Assembly (NCBI RefSeq): GCF_000429305.1
Contig: NZ_AUBP01000002.1
Location: forward strand, 1-64,000
Direction of reading: 5' to 3'
DNA from: Desulfovibrio inopinatus DSM 10711
Lineage (GTDB): Bacteria > Desulfobacterota > Desulfovibrionia > Desulfovibrionales > Desulfovibrionaceae
DNA length: 64,000 bases
The notes below the pieces were generated by a model that ran no database searches, had not been told where the DNA came from, and worked only from the letters and a program-made list of their open reading frames with translations. Shown piece after piece: positions 46,893 to 55,160 of the stretch. The position numbers and the translations under genes are program-made. The stretch's first letter is position 1. Every line of letters begins with the position of its first letter.

Positions 46893-48128
46893 TTAGTTTG
46901 TCAAAACGGCAAAAGGATCTACTCCGCATTTTCGTGGGTCTATGCTGTCCACAATCGATATGGGATTGCTCGTGATATCTTGCTTGGCAAGATCCAAGCG
47001 CTCTTTGGGAACAGTACGCATTTGCTGATCAAAAGCGACGATGACAACCGGCCAACGCGTATCGCCGTGATTGGCTTCGCATACGACGGCATGATTCCCA
47101 TTGCTCAATCGGACAAGTGTTCCGACAGGATAAATACCAAGAAACTTCACGAATAGAGCAACATCTGAGGTGTTGAAGTCATTGTCACGTAATTCGTACA
47201 TAATCTTCAAAGCCTGGTTGGCTGGCATCGAGCTTTTATAAACGCGTCTGGAAGTCAACGCGTCATAGACATCAGCGAGAGCGATAATCTTCGAATATGC
47301 GTGGATTTGAGATGAGCGTAAACCATACGGGTAGCCACATCCGTTGACTTTTTCATGATGTTCAACAACAGCGCGCAAGACGATTTTGGAAATGCTGGGG
47401 TTTTTTGAGAGCAAAGAAAGGCTCTTGAGGGGATGCTCTCGCATGACGGTAAGTTCGGCATTCGACAACTTACCCGGTTTGTTCAGGATAGATCGCGGGA
47501 CAAGCGCTTTGCCAACATCGTGAAATAATGCAGCCAGGCCAATGGCGGTCATGGCTTTTTCCGACATGCGGCAATATTTGGCAAATCCGACACTGATAAT
47601 GGTCACATTAATGCAATGCGTAAATGTATATTCGTCGTGAGACCGGAGTTTCCCCAAGCCGAGAAGTCCATCGGTATTGCGCATCATACTGTTGACGATG
47701 TCGCTGACAAGTTCTTCACCCTGTCGTATGTCAACTTTACCTGTCTGTTGCGCCTCCATCATGAATGTACGGGCGTAGTTCAACGAGTCGCGGTATATCT
47801 TTCGGGCAAAGGTGTGTTCTTCGGTCAACGCAACAACTTGGTCGAGGAGAGAAGCATCTTGTATAATCGGCTTGGTCGGTTCAACTTGTGCTGTTTGATT
47901 AGGGATATTTTCATCTATTACGTATTGAAGAGATGACAAATCACCTTGGCTGCGTTCCGGATCTACAAATGCTTCCGTAAATCCATCATCGGCGATAGCG
48001 GCAATATCTGTGCTCGCGTCAATTGGACCTTCCTGGCAAAACAGATAAGGGTGATCAAGCCAAGATAAACCAACATCAACAACAAACATGCCTACTTTGA
48101 GGTCTTTGACCTGAACTCTTACAGGCAT
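46893..48128 (-). CDS. HD-GYP cyclic di-GMP phosphodiesterase
   Basis: This 411-residue protein has an N-terminal DUF3391 segment (VQVKDLKVGMFVVDVG) and a C-terminal HD-GYP domain: ALFHDVGKALVP, REHPLKSL, VEHHEKVNGCGYPYGL (GYP motif present) and ALADVYDALTSRRVYK. All metal-binding residues appear intact. MPVRVQ at 48128 lies 9 nt after AAGGAG, so it is preferred to 48134. It complements the GGDEF-EAL protein in cyclic di-GMP control. Confidence 0.93.
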   Translation of the reverse strand: MPVRVQVKDLKVGMFVVDVGLSWLDHPYLFCQEGPIDASTDIAAIADDGFTEAFVDPERSQGDLSSLQYVIDENIPNQTAQVEPTKPIIQDASLLDQVVALTEEHTFARKIYRDSLNYARTFMMEAQQTGKVDIRQGEELVSDIVNSMMRNTDGLLGLGKLRSHDEYTFTHCINVTIISVGFAKYCRMSEKAMTAIGLAALFHDVGKALVPRSILNKPGKLSNAELTVMREHPLKSLSLLSKNPSISKIVLRAVVEHHEKVNGCGYPYGLRSSQIHAYSKIIALADVYDALTSRRVYKSSMPANQALKIMYELRDNDFNTSDVALFVKFLGIYPVGTLVRLSNGNHAVVCEANHGDTRWPVVIVAFDQQMRTVPKERLDLAKQDITSNPISIVDSIDPRKCGVDPFAVLTN

Positions 48129-48338
48129 GAACATCAGCTCCTTGCATACAATAATAGTACCATTTCATAATGCAACTTCATCTTTCAATATTAGCATGGA
48201 AGATCGGGAATGAAAATCAGGAAAAATCCCAATTTACGTAACAAGGATTTTTTTTTCTTCATCTACAGGTAGCATGCTATGGAAAATTATTTTCATTACA
48301 AAGCATTGCTTTTGCGTCATGGAAAAATCTGCTCGATA

Positions 48339-49148
48339 TTAAGAAGAGAGATAAGAAGAAGGAAGGTAGGTTCGTGATTTCAGGATGTCTTCGTAGAGCC
48401 ATTGGTGATTTTCAGTAATAAAACGCTCTGCCCAACGGATATTCACACAGGATGAAAGTTTTTGGAACGATGATTGAGCAGGATCAGGAGAGTCCGGGCA
48501 ATTGGTTTGAAGAAATGCGCAAATTTCGTTTACCGTTTCTCCTTCATGACCGACAAAATCTTCATACAGAAAAATACGGAAAGGGATTTGAGATTGTTGA
48601 ATAAACGTCATCCATTCCTTTTCCTGATCAGCAATATGAATAATATTGGCTATGAGTTTATCTGAATCAAACGGCAGCATACGTAATCGATTCAGGTCGT
48701 CGTCGTGTGGCGTAATGTTTGTATGAAAAACGCCGGATTCTCGAGCGCGGTAGAGTGAAACGGCCTGAAGCACAATATTGCGCCGAAAAAGCAGCACAAT
48801 TTTGGCATCAGGAAAAATTGTATTCATGACATTCGCATCGATGAGTTCTTTAACTTGGAGATATGTTGTTTTTATACCCAAAATGCCGTTTTTTGCTTGC
48901 TGTTTGGCAAGCTTTGCAATGAGCGTATAAATATCGGTGGCTGGATTTGTTCTCAGGACTTCAGGGAGAAGGAAGGTGTTCAGATATTCGTCGGGGTTTC
49001 CGACTTTTTCTGTTTTCATGAGAAGATCACATAAATAGCTACTTCCAGAACGAGGAGTTATGCCAATAATAAAAGGGGTGATGTCATGCAGATATCCCTG
49101 CGGAGGGGTAGCATGCACATAGTCAAGAAAGTCAAGTAAAGATGCCAT
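48339..49148 (-). CDS. Stf0-type sulfotransferase
   Basis: This 269-residue enzyme transfers sulfate from PAPS, probably to a glycan or glycolipid. The 5'-phosphosulfate loop is GITPRSGSSYLCDLLM near residue 28. VGNPDEYLN, LGIKTTYLQ and IVLLFRRNIVLQAVSLYRA (3'-phosphate site) follow as in the Stf0 family. The ATG at 49148 has AAGG 7 nt upstream and lies 14 nt after the preceding gene. The operon with a glycosyltransferase suggests surface glycan decoration. Confidence 0.88.
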   Translation of the reverse strand: MASLLDFLDYVHATPPQGYLHDITPFIIGITPRSGSSYLCDLLMKTEKVGNPDEYLNTFLLPEVLRTNPATDIYTLIAKLAKQQAKNGILGIKTTYLQVKELIDANVMNTIFPDAKIVLLFRRNIVLQAVSLYRARESGVFHTNITPHDDDLNRLRMLPFDSDKLIANIIHIADQEKEWMTFIQQSQIPFRIFLYEDFVGHEGETVNEICAFLQTNCPDSPDPAQSSFQKLSSCVNIRWAERFITENHQWLYEDILKSRTYLPSSYLSS

Positions 49149-49162
49149 GATATGCCTTACAA

Positions 49163-50785
49163 TCAATGCTTGGACATCGCTGTTGCCATACGACGATACC
49201 GGTCATGCAGAAGAAGCGCTTTGGCGTAGCTTGTGGGATCTTGACCGATACGAGTGAGGTGATCGGCCGTATCGCTGTCGGTCTTATTGGAGAGAACCCG
49301 CCGTATGGTTTCTGGTCGGACACCACGGAAGTGTACAATGGACACATCCCCATGTTCACTGTGCCCAGGGAGGGTATTTAAGGATTTTGATAACGTATCG
49401 TAGGTTGATCCGTAATACGCATTGTATTCTAACTGGGGGGATAATTGGTGGAATGACTGCTCACGTATATGTTCCACTATGGATGCAATAAAGAACGGAT
49501 GGGTAACAGCCATGTTGGAAACATTAAGAAGCATGACGCCGCTGTTGAATTGCCCGCTGTTTTCTTCGGGTACTGCCGCCAGATATTGTGGGAAAATATC
49601 TGTAAAAATAGGGTGTTGTAAAAAAATGATATCAATATCCGTTACAAGAACATATGCATCGTCGTGTTCGATGATGGGGATATCACAACACAACCAGCGG
49701 TTTATGAAGCGGTCATGTTGATCGGAAGAGAAATCCTCAAGTTGTTTTTGGAAGATCGGTTTGTGAGTAATGACCACGACACCGCGTTTTTCCAGCCAAG
49801 CCGTTGCGGCATTTTTTCCACCGCTGTAGATGCAATGGGGCTTGAGATTTGTATTCTTGAAACACGACATCACCGCGGATTGGATGAGCGGGAAATCCGA
49901 TATAATTTTATGTTCATTGGTGTAGAAATACCATTTGCGTACTTCACGTCCAAGTGAGGTTGGTTTTTCGTTTTTGGCAAGTTTGTCGGAGAGATTTTTG
50001 ACCTTACGCGTCGTATGAATCACATCATTCTTGTATTTAAGCGCAAGCTCGCAAATAGAACGGTTTGTTTGCAGAATCGCGACAAGATGATCCACGAGAG
50101 GATGGGCAAGCAGGTTGCGGTGAATGTAGAGTGAATCTTTCCACAGCGGGAGACGGAATAAACCCGCGCTATTGAGGCGTTGATCGATTTTTTCGAGTAT
50201 CCCCGGCGGAGTGCTGTGGGAGGCGAGATAGACCATTTTGAGCAAGCAACCGGACTCGAGAATTCCTTCAAGGATATCGTCTTCATCTCCCGGATGTTGG
50301 ATACATACAAAAAGGCCATTTTCCGGTTCCCCGGTCGAAGACGAGGCATTCGGTAATAGGAATTCTTTTGTTTCGATACGGTGAAAGGGTTCCGGACGGA
50401 CCGTTATTTCAGAAATATTTTCAATGCAGAAAATATGTTTCCACGTTGATGAAATACGTAACAATTTGGCGAACTGGAAAACGAAAACCGAGGCTGGCTG
50501 ACGAGCTGAGCCGAAAGGTAACCCTTGGATACAACGCAATGCGTTGCCATTCCCGACCATATTGGCGAGGGCGGTAAATTTCTCCTGAGCGTATGCGAGT
50601 TCGTCAGGATCGCATGAGAGGATATTCCCTGGAAGTTTGTGTGTCGTGACCAGGGCTGTGGTGACGTTGGCGATTTCTGGATAACTTGGACCTATAACAA
50701 CAAATGCATCTGAAGAGTCGATTGTTGTTTCGATCAAGCTGAACAGGGCATGACGTTCTACAGTTTGGGGATGCACGGAACTCAC
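49163..50785 (-). CDS. Large protein with C-terminal GT8-like glycosyltransferase domain
   Basis: This 540-residue protein starts at GTG. The N-terminal 230 residues are not confidently recognised but look like an alpha/beta nucleotide-binding fold (AFVVIGPSYPEIANVTTALV). The C-terminal half carries VLVTDIDIIFLQHPIF (DXD motif) and FNSGVMLLNVSNM, characteristic of GT8-like or related transferases. It is followed within 14 nt by the sulfotransferase, so both probably build one surface structure. Confidence 0.72.
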   Translation of the reverse strand: MSSVHPQTVERHALFSLIETTIDSSDAFVVIGPSYPEIANVTTALVTTHKLPGNILSCDPDELAYAQEKFTALANMVGNGNALRCIQGLPFGSARQPASVFVFQFAKLLRISSTWKHIFCIENISEITVRPEPFHRIETKEFLLPNASSSTGEPENGLFVCIQHPGDEDDILEGILESGCLLKMVYLASHSTPPGILEKIDQRLNSAGLFRLPLWKDSLYIHRNLLAHPLVDHLVAILQTNRSICELALKYKNDVIHTTRKVKNLSDKLAKNEKPTSLGREVRKWYFYTNEHKIISDFPLIQSAVMSCFKNTNLKPHCIYSGGKNAATAWLEKRGVVVITHKPIFQKQLEDFSSDQHDRFINRWLCCDIPIIEHDDAYVLVTDIDIIFLQHPIFTDIFPQYLAAVPEENSGQFNSGVMLLNVSNMAVTHPFFIASIVEHIREQSFHQLSPQLEYNAYYGSTYDTLSKSLNTLPGHSEHGDVSIVHFRGVRPETIRRVLSNKTDSDTADHLTRIGQDPTSYAKALLLHDRYRRMATAMSKH

Positions 50786-50899
50786 ATTACCGTCTCTATA
50801 GCGATCTCGGCCAGTTTGCCGGAAGTCCGGAGTATAGAGATTTTCTTGCTTATGGCAAGGAAGGCCTTGTGTGTATTCCGTGCATTTTTCTCAAAGGCT

Positions 50900-51157
50900 C
50901 TACAAAGAAGTCAGTGCCTTTTTGATGGCCTCCTCATCATCACCAACGACTACGATTTGGTTAATGATGATCGTTGGGAAGGTGAGTTGCGGATTGTGCT
51001 TACGTACTTCGTTCATGCGCTTGTTTCGATCATCTCCGGCAAGTCGATCGACATAAATGACGTCGAATGGATGATTCATGGACTCAATAATTGCTTTGGC
51101 GTTCGCACAATGCGTACATGTGGACAACCCATACATGAGAATGGATTTCGTGGACAC
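50900..51157 (-). CDS. Glutaredoxin-like thiol protein
   Basis: This 85-residue thioredoxin-fold protein has STCTHCANAKAII (CxxC) at the N-terminus and the cis-Pro segment TFPTIIIN followed by VVVGDDEEAIK. It probably reduces disulfides or handles metal clusters. The GTG start has a G-rich site upstream. It lies 114 bp upstream of the glycosyltransferase gene. Confidence 0.88.
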   Translation of the reverse strand: MSTKSILMYGLSTCTHCANAKAIIESMNHPFDVIYVDRLAGDDRNKRMNEVRKHNPQLTFPTIIINQIVVVGDDEEAIKKALTSL

Positions 51158-51372
51158 GGCTCAACCCCCTCGTCTGTGTTGCAGAGTTATTGCGGTGATG
51201 GGGGAGGGGTTCAACAGCGATGCTGAATTTTTTTAGAGATGCAAAGTGTACCATGCATAGCCCAATGTATGGTGGGTACACACTGTCGGCAGAAATATTA
51301 AGTGACTAACAGCATTTTTTCTTCACGCTGTCAAATAGATTCATGATGATTCTGAGGAAAGAGTCTATACAT

Positions 51373-51408
51373 ATATGGAGGTAAATTTCGATGAATTTAC
51401 CTCCATAT
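51373..51408 (-). terminator. Hairpin after nadB
   Basis: A perfect 15-bp stem (51373-51387 with 51394-51408, loop TCGATG) lies 40 bp past the nadB stop. It is AT-rich with no T run, so it may be an mRNA-protecting structure rather than a full terminator. Confidence 0.65.
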
Positions 51409-51450
51409 CTCTAAGAATATTTCACGTGGTATGAGATGTGCAATTCGCCA

Positions 51451-53028
51451 TTATGAGGATACGTAATGGCATCCGATATTTTGCTTATTTCGCGCGGCAG
51501 ATACAGCCACGAGATAGGCTGAGTAGGAGCCGTGAAACAGCTCAATCAGGGGTTTTGACATCGGTGTACGCTTGTAGAATTCGACGAGGTGAGCATTGAG
51601 GCTTTTCAAATCGCTCACAGCGCGCTGAAGTCGTTGGTCGGTTCGTGTGATGCCGGCGTAGTTCCACATGGTACTCCGAATGGTTGCCCAGTCTTGAGCG
51701 ATGAGAGCCGGATCTTCGTTTCTATCGTGTCCTGGCGAACTCCAATCCGGGATGGACTGAACGAGTCGCTTATCGGCTTGTTTGCGGCGTTTGAGAAGGC
51801 CGAGAATGCTTTCCCCAGCGGATTTTCCCCAGAGAACGCCTTCAAGCAATGAAGTACTGGCCAGCCGGTTCGCTCCATGGACACCGGTGCAGGAACACTC
51901 CCCGACTGCATAGAGACGACTGACCGTTGTCTTACCGGATACGTCGCAAAGGACACCGCCACAATGATAATGGGCCGCCGGAACAACGGGTATAGGTTCG
52001 CGTGTGATGTCGATACCGATTTTTTTGCACCCATTGTAGACGGTTGGAAACCGCGTCGGGAGATCATGCGGCACGGTTGAACAGTCGAGAAAGACACAAT
52101 CTTCACCGCTGCTGTGCAGTTCATCCACGATACCACGGGATACGATATCACGCGGAGCGAGTTCTCCTCGTCGATCGTAGCGGTGCATGAATTGCTCGCC
52201 ACGACTATTGATAAGTCGAGCGCCTTCGCCGCGCATGGCTTCGGTGATAAGAAAGCGGCGTTTGGCTTTGTAATAAAGCGACGTGGGGTGGAATTGGACA
52301 TATTCCATGTTCATGATGCGCGCTCCGGCGCGATGAGCCATGGTCAGGGCAGAGCCGACACAACATTCCGCGTTGGTCGTGTGCTGGTATATCCGTCCGA
52401 GGCCACCAGTTGCCAGCACGGTGTAGTTGGCCAAAATGGTTTCAACTTGACCGGAATAGCTATTATAAACGTATGCACCGAGGCATTGATTATCGATATT
52501 GTATTGAAATTGGAGGTTGGAGGTATGGTGTTGGCTCGTGATGAGGTCGACGGCCATGCGACCAGTCAAAACCCGTATATTGGGTGAGTTCGCAACAGCC
52601 CGTACAAACCCATCCATGATGGATCGACCGGTATGGTCGGCGCAGTGGGCAACGCGGTAAATGCTGTGGCCGCCTTCTCGGGTCAGGTCGTAGTGTCCAT
52701 CTTTTTGAGCAAAACCAATTCTTAAGCGCTCAATGAGTAATTCATCCACCGCTTTAGGGCCGAATCGGGAAAGGTGACTGACAGCGCGATTGGAGTTGTG
52801 GTTCCATCCCGCTTTCGTAACGTCTTTTTGAAGAAGCTTGGGCGAATCGTCGGGACCGGTGTAGACAATACCACCTTGAGCGTACGCTGTATTCCCGTCG
52901 TCGATTCCATTACCGGCACAGAGCAAAATGACGTCAAAACCATTGTCGGCAAGTGTAAGTGCGCAACTTGAACCAGCAATTCCCGAACCAATGACAAGAG
53001 CCTGACAAAGTAGGCGTGAGTCTCCCAT
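51451..53028 (-). CDS. nadB: L-aspartate oxidase
   Basis: This 525-residue flavoenzyme oxidises L-aspartate to iminoaspartate, the first step of de novo NAD synthesis, and in anaerobes can use fumarate as acceptor. The FAD-binding start is VIGSGIAGSSCALTLADNGFDV. NTAYAQGGIVY, GLGRIYQHTTNAE, VQFHPTSLY and CTGVHGANRLASTSLLEGVLWG are typical. ATG at 53028 follows AGGTGG by 9 nt. nadA and nadC are not nearby. Confidence 0.95.
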   Translation of the reverse strand: MGDSRLLCQALVIGSGIAGSSCALTLADNGFDVILLCAGNGIDDGNTAYAQGGIVYTGPDDSPKLLQKDVTKAGWNHNSNRAVSHLSRFGPKAVDELLIERLRIGFAQKDGHYDLTREGGHSIYRVAHCADHTGRSIMDGFVRAVANSPNIRVLTGRMAVDLITSQHHTSNLQFQYNIDNQCLGAYVYNSYSGQVETILANYTVLATGGLGRIYQHTTNAECCVGSALTMAHRAGARIMNMEYVQFHPTSLYYKAKRRFLITEAMRGEGARLINSRGEQFMHRYDRRGELAPRDIVSRGIVDELHSSGEDCVFLDCSTVPHDLPTRFPTVYNGCKKIGIDITREPIPVVPAAHYHCGGVLCDVSGKTTVSRLYAVGECSCTGVHGANRLASTSLLEGVLWGKSAGESILGLLKRRKQADKRLVQSIPDWSSPGHDRNEDPALIAQDWATIRSTMWNYAGITRTDQRLQRAVSDLKSLNAHLVEFYKRTPMSKPLIELFHGSYSAYLVAVSAARNKQNIGCHYVSS

Positions 53029-53230
53029 GGTCAAAATCCACCTGTTGCGTCATGTTGCTCGAATGGATCACTACCTCTCAAGGCAGATGGTCCTGGTCCA
53101 CATCGCTTCGCCGGTGAACTGCTTTTCGGCGTGACGATGACCAAAGCCGTTTGCTCTCCTGAGAGTAAAGAATCACCGACAAAGGACGCTCTTTCTTACA
53201 GGAGATAATACGGAGATTTTGAATACGTTC

Positions 53231-53452
53231 TCAACCACCTCCGATAGGTGGAAAAAGGCCGATGCTGTCTCCGTCGGCTAAGTGATCTTCGGGTTTGGCA
53301 TGGAGTCCATTGCGAAAAATGAGTTTGACTTCTTTGGCGTCGACACCGGTCGCCGTCATAAGTTCATCAATGGTTGTTCCATCAGGCATATCCACCGGAG
53401 CAGCCGGTGTCAGGTCCAACAACGTTGCGTAGCATTTTAGCGTGATTTTCAT
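53231..53452 (-). CDS. MoaD/ThiS-family sulfur carrier
   Basis: This 73-residue beta-grasp protein ends in PIGGG, the double-Gly tail activated by adenylation and thiocarboxylation. LADGDSIGLFPPIGGG matches the MoaD C-terminus. It probably supplies sulfur for the metallopterin dithiolene of the neighbouring aldehyde oxidoreductase. The ATG overlaps the upstream TrfA-like stop by 4 bp (ATGA), so the longer frame to 53482 is rejected. Confidence 0.9.
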   Translation of the reverse strand: MKITLKCYATLLDLTPAAPVDMPDGTTIDELMTATGVDAKEVKLIFRNGLHAKPEDHLADGDSIGLFPPIGGG

Positions 53453-54297
53453 GAAAAAACAGGCTCCGAAAAAATACCACAAGCGATTTTTCCACTACAG
53501 GCTGCAGGGCCACCAATACAAACACGATTGTCGTCAATACGCGTTACACTTGCCACGTGTGCATTCATAAGCAAATCCAACGCATTACTTAACTCTACAT
53601 CGAATGATTTTGCTGTAGACCCGCACAAAGTTTGGATCAAGTCGACTGGGCTGGAAAAGCCACCCCGAAACACCGCAAGGACTCCGTGGAGCCAGTTCGC
53701 AAGGCCATTTCGGTCTAAAAGCAAACGGTCTTTGGGATCAAGGGATTGGCCGAGACGTTTGCCAAGAGCGGCACATACATCCTCGTTGGGTTCGACAAGA
53801 CATGATTGCTTGCGTTCATCAATAAGCAAGCGGTCGATAAGGCGAGTCATATAGTGATATCGTTTTCCAGCAATATCGATACGGCCAGCGGAAAGACGGG
53901 TCAAGCTGTTTTGTACGCGATTGCGGCCAGCTTTATCGTTGCGTCGTTTCAAGCTGTGCAATAGTGCTCCCATATCAATTTGGACATGACCACGTCGGCT
54001 TCTGATCATTTGTCGGGCAATGTAGAGCAGCACATCAAGATCGAATTGATCAAAACTGTATCCGGAAAAATAAAGGCGTTTTTTGGACGAAAGGCAGGCA
54101 AGTGGTTTGTCAGTAACAAATTCCCGCTTGCCATCATAGGCGGCACGAAAAAGGTCGGCGACGAGATAAAGAGCTGGCTTTTGATGTCTGAACCCTGGGC
54201 GATGGTCCATATCAAAATAGAACATATTCAGGTTTGCCAGTGGCGTTTGCGCTGCAGGGGGAGCAGTCGCATCCGAGGGGCTATCAAACAGAAACAT
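53449..54297 (-). CDS. TrfA-like replication-initiator homologue
   Basis: This 282-residue protein aligns in order with plasmid TrfA proteins: YFSGYSFDQFDLDVLLYIAR (initiator start), RNRVQNSLTRLSAGRIDI, KRYHYMTRLIDRLLIDERKQSCLVEPNEDV, then a second winged-helix half with LHGVLAVFRGG, TLCGSTAKSFDVELSNALDLL and VTRIDDNRVCI. TrfA binds iterons and opens plasmid origins. Here it lies between the aor cluster and a MoaD gene with a 4-bp overlap, on a segment with no iterons seen. It may be a domesticated DNA-binding protein regulating this operon. GGGGA precedes the ATG. Confidence 0.72.
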   Translation of the reverse strand: MFLFDSPSDATAPPAAQTPLANLNMFYFDMDHRPGFRHQKPALYLVADLFRAAYDGKREFVTDKPLACLSSKKRLYFSGYSFDQFDLDVLLYIARQMIRSRRGHVQIDMGALLHSLKRRNDKAGRNRVQNSLTRLSAGRIDIAGKRYHYMTRLIDRLLIDERKQSCLVEPNEDVCAALGKRLGQSLDPKDRLLLDRNGLANWLHGVLAVFRGGFSSPVDLIQTLCGSTAKSFDVELSNALDLLMNAHVASVTRIDDNRVCIGGPAACSGKIACGIFSEPVFS

Positions 54298-54502
54298 AAT
54301 GCAATCCCCTTGTCATAGAAGTGTTGTCTTTTTGCCGTAAAAGCCTAGCAAATCATGGGCGATCTTTGGATTCCTTCTGAGTTATTTTGGGGTACTTCCA
54401 GATCAAAACATGATTGCCAGATCGACAATAGTTTCAGTGATCAAACCCTTGTATTGCCCCTTCGTCAAGCCCCTTTTCAAAAATTATGCACTCTTTTGAA
54501 AA

Positions 54503-55099
54503 TTATTGTTCAACAATGGTTAATTTCACACTTCCAGGAAAAGAATCCACCGTCTCAACGAGCTGTTCCCGTGTCGTGATCATCGTGTCTTTGCGAAATT
54601 TGGTTCGGTCAAAAAAAGAGTTGGATTGGCGATTGAGGAAGGTGATGAATTCGTCTGGTTGGATATAAATGCCGTAACGAAGGAATGTTCCAGCGAGTTC
54701 CCTTGCAAGGAAATTAAATAGCCGTACCCGTATTCGGCTTTGCTTGATCTCAATGGTGTGTTCGTCGCCATGATGGCTTATGGATTCTCGTAGAGAAGCA
54801 TAATATCCACCGCGTCGCATGGTCGCACCAACGAGTCCGGGCATGGCAGCGGAAAAGGCGAGAGCATCCGTATCATTCAAGTACGTTGTATCGACATCGT
54901 CGACGGGCTGCCCATTGAGAAAAATTGTTTGAATGCGAATTTGGGCGTAATCGCCACAGACACCGACTTGCTCGCATAAAAATTCACGGAGAGTACATCC
55001 AGTCGTGAAGCTGACAAAGAAGCCGCGTTGAAAGATATCTTCGAAGTCTTGAGGGGTATTGGAGAGAATTTCAATATCAAGGCTGGGTGTATTTTGCAT
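54503..55099 (-). CDS. Unknown protein of the aor operon, possible beta-grasp fold
   Basis: This 198-residue protein is not recognised. Its N-terminal half reads GCTLREFLCEQVGV, then IQTIFLNGQPVDD, YLNDTDALAFSAAMPGLVGA, the order of elements seen in MoaD/ThiS and related beta-grasp proteins, but without a terminal GG. The C-terminal half is helical (RVRLFNFLARELAGTFLRYG, FITFLNRQSNSFF). It starts 61 bp after aor, beyond a hairpin. The ATG at 55099 is chosen because the upstream extension is low-complexity and overlaps aor. Its role in pterin or cluster delivery is only inferred. Confidence 0.62.
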   Translation of the reverse strand: MQNTPSLDIEILSNTPQDFEDIFQRGFFVSFTTGCTLREFLCEQVGVCGDYAQIRIQTIFLNGQPVDDVDTTYLNDTDALAFSAAMPGLVGATMRRGGYYASLRESISHHGDEHTIEIKQSRIRVRLFNFLARELAGTFLRYGIYIQPDEFITFLNRQSNSFFDRTKFRKDTMITTREQLVETVDSFPGSVKLTIVEQ

Positions 55100-55111
55100 G
55101 GCTTCATAGAT

Positions 55112-55148
55112 TTCAGCCGGTTTCGAAGTTGTTTCGAAACCGGCTGAA
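55112..55148 (-). promoter_or_regulatory. 16-bp perfect hairpin between aor and the next gene
   Basis: TTCAGCCGGTTTCGAA (55112-55127) pairs fully with 55133-55148, 5-nt loop. It lies 12 nt after the aor stop and 12 nt before the next ATG. No T run follows, so it may limit downstream expression or protect the aor mRNA. Confidence 0.7.
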
Positions 55149-55160
55149 GAGGTGGAGGTT

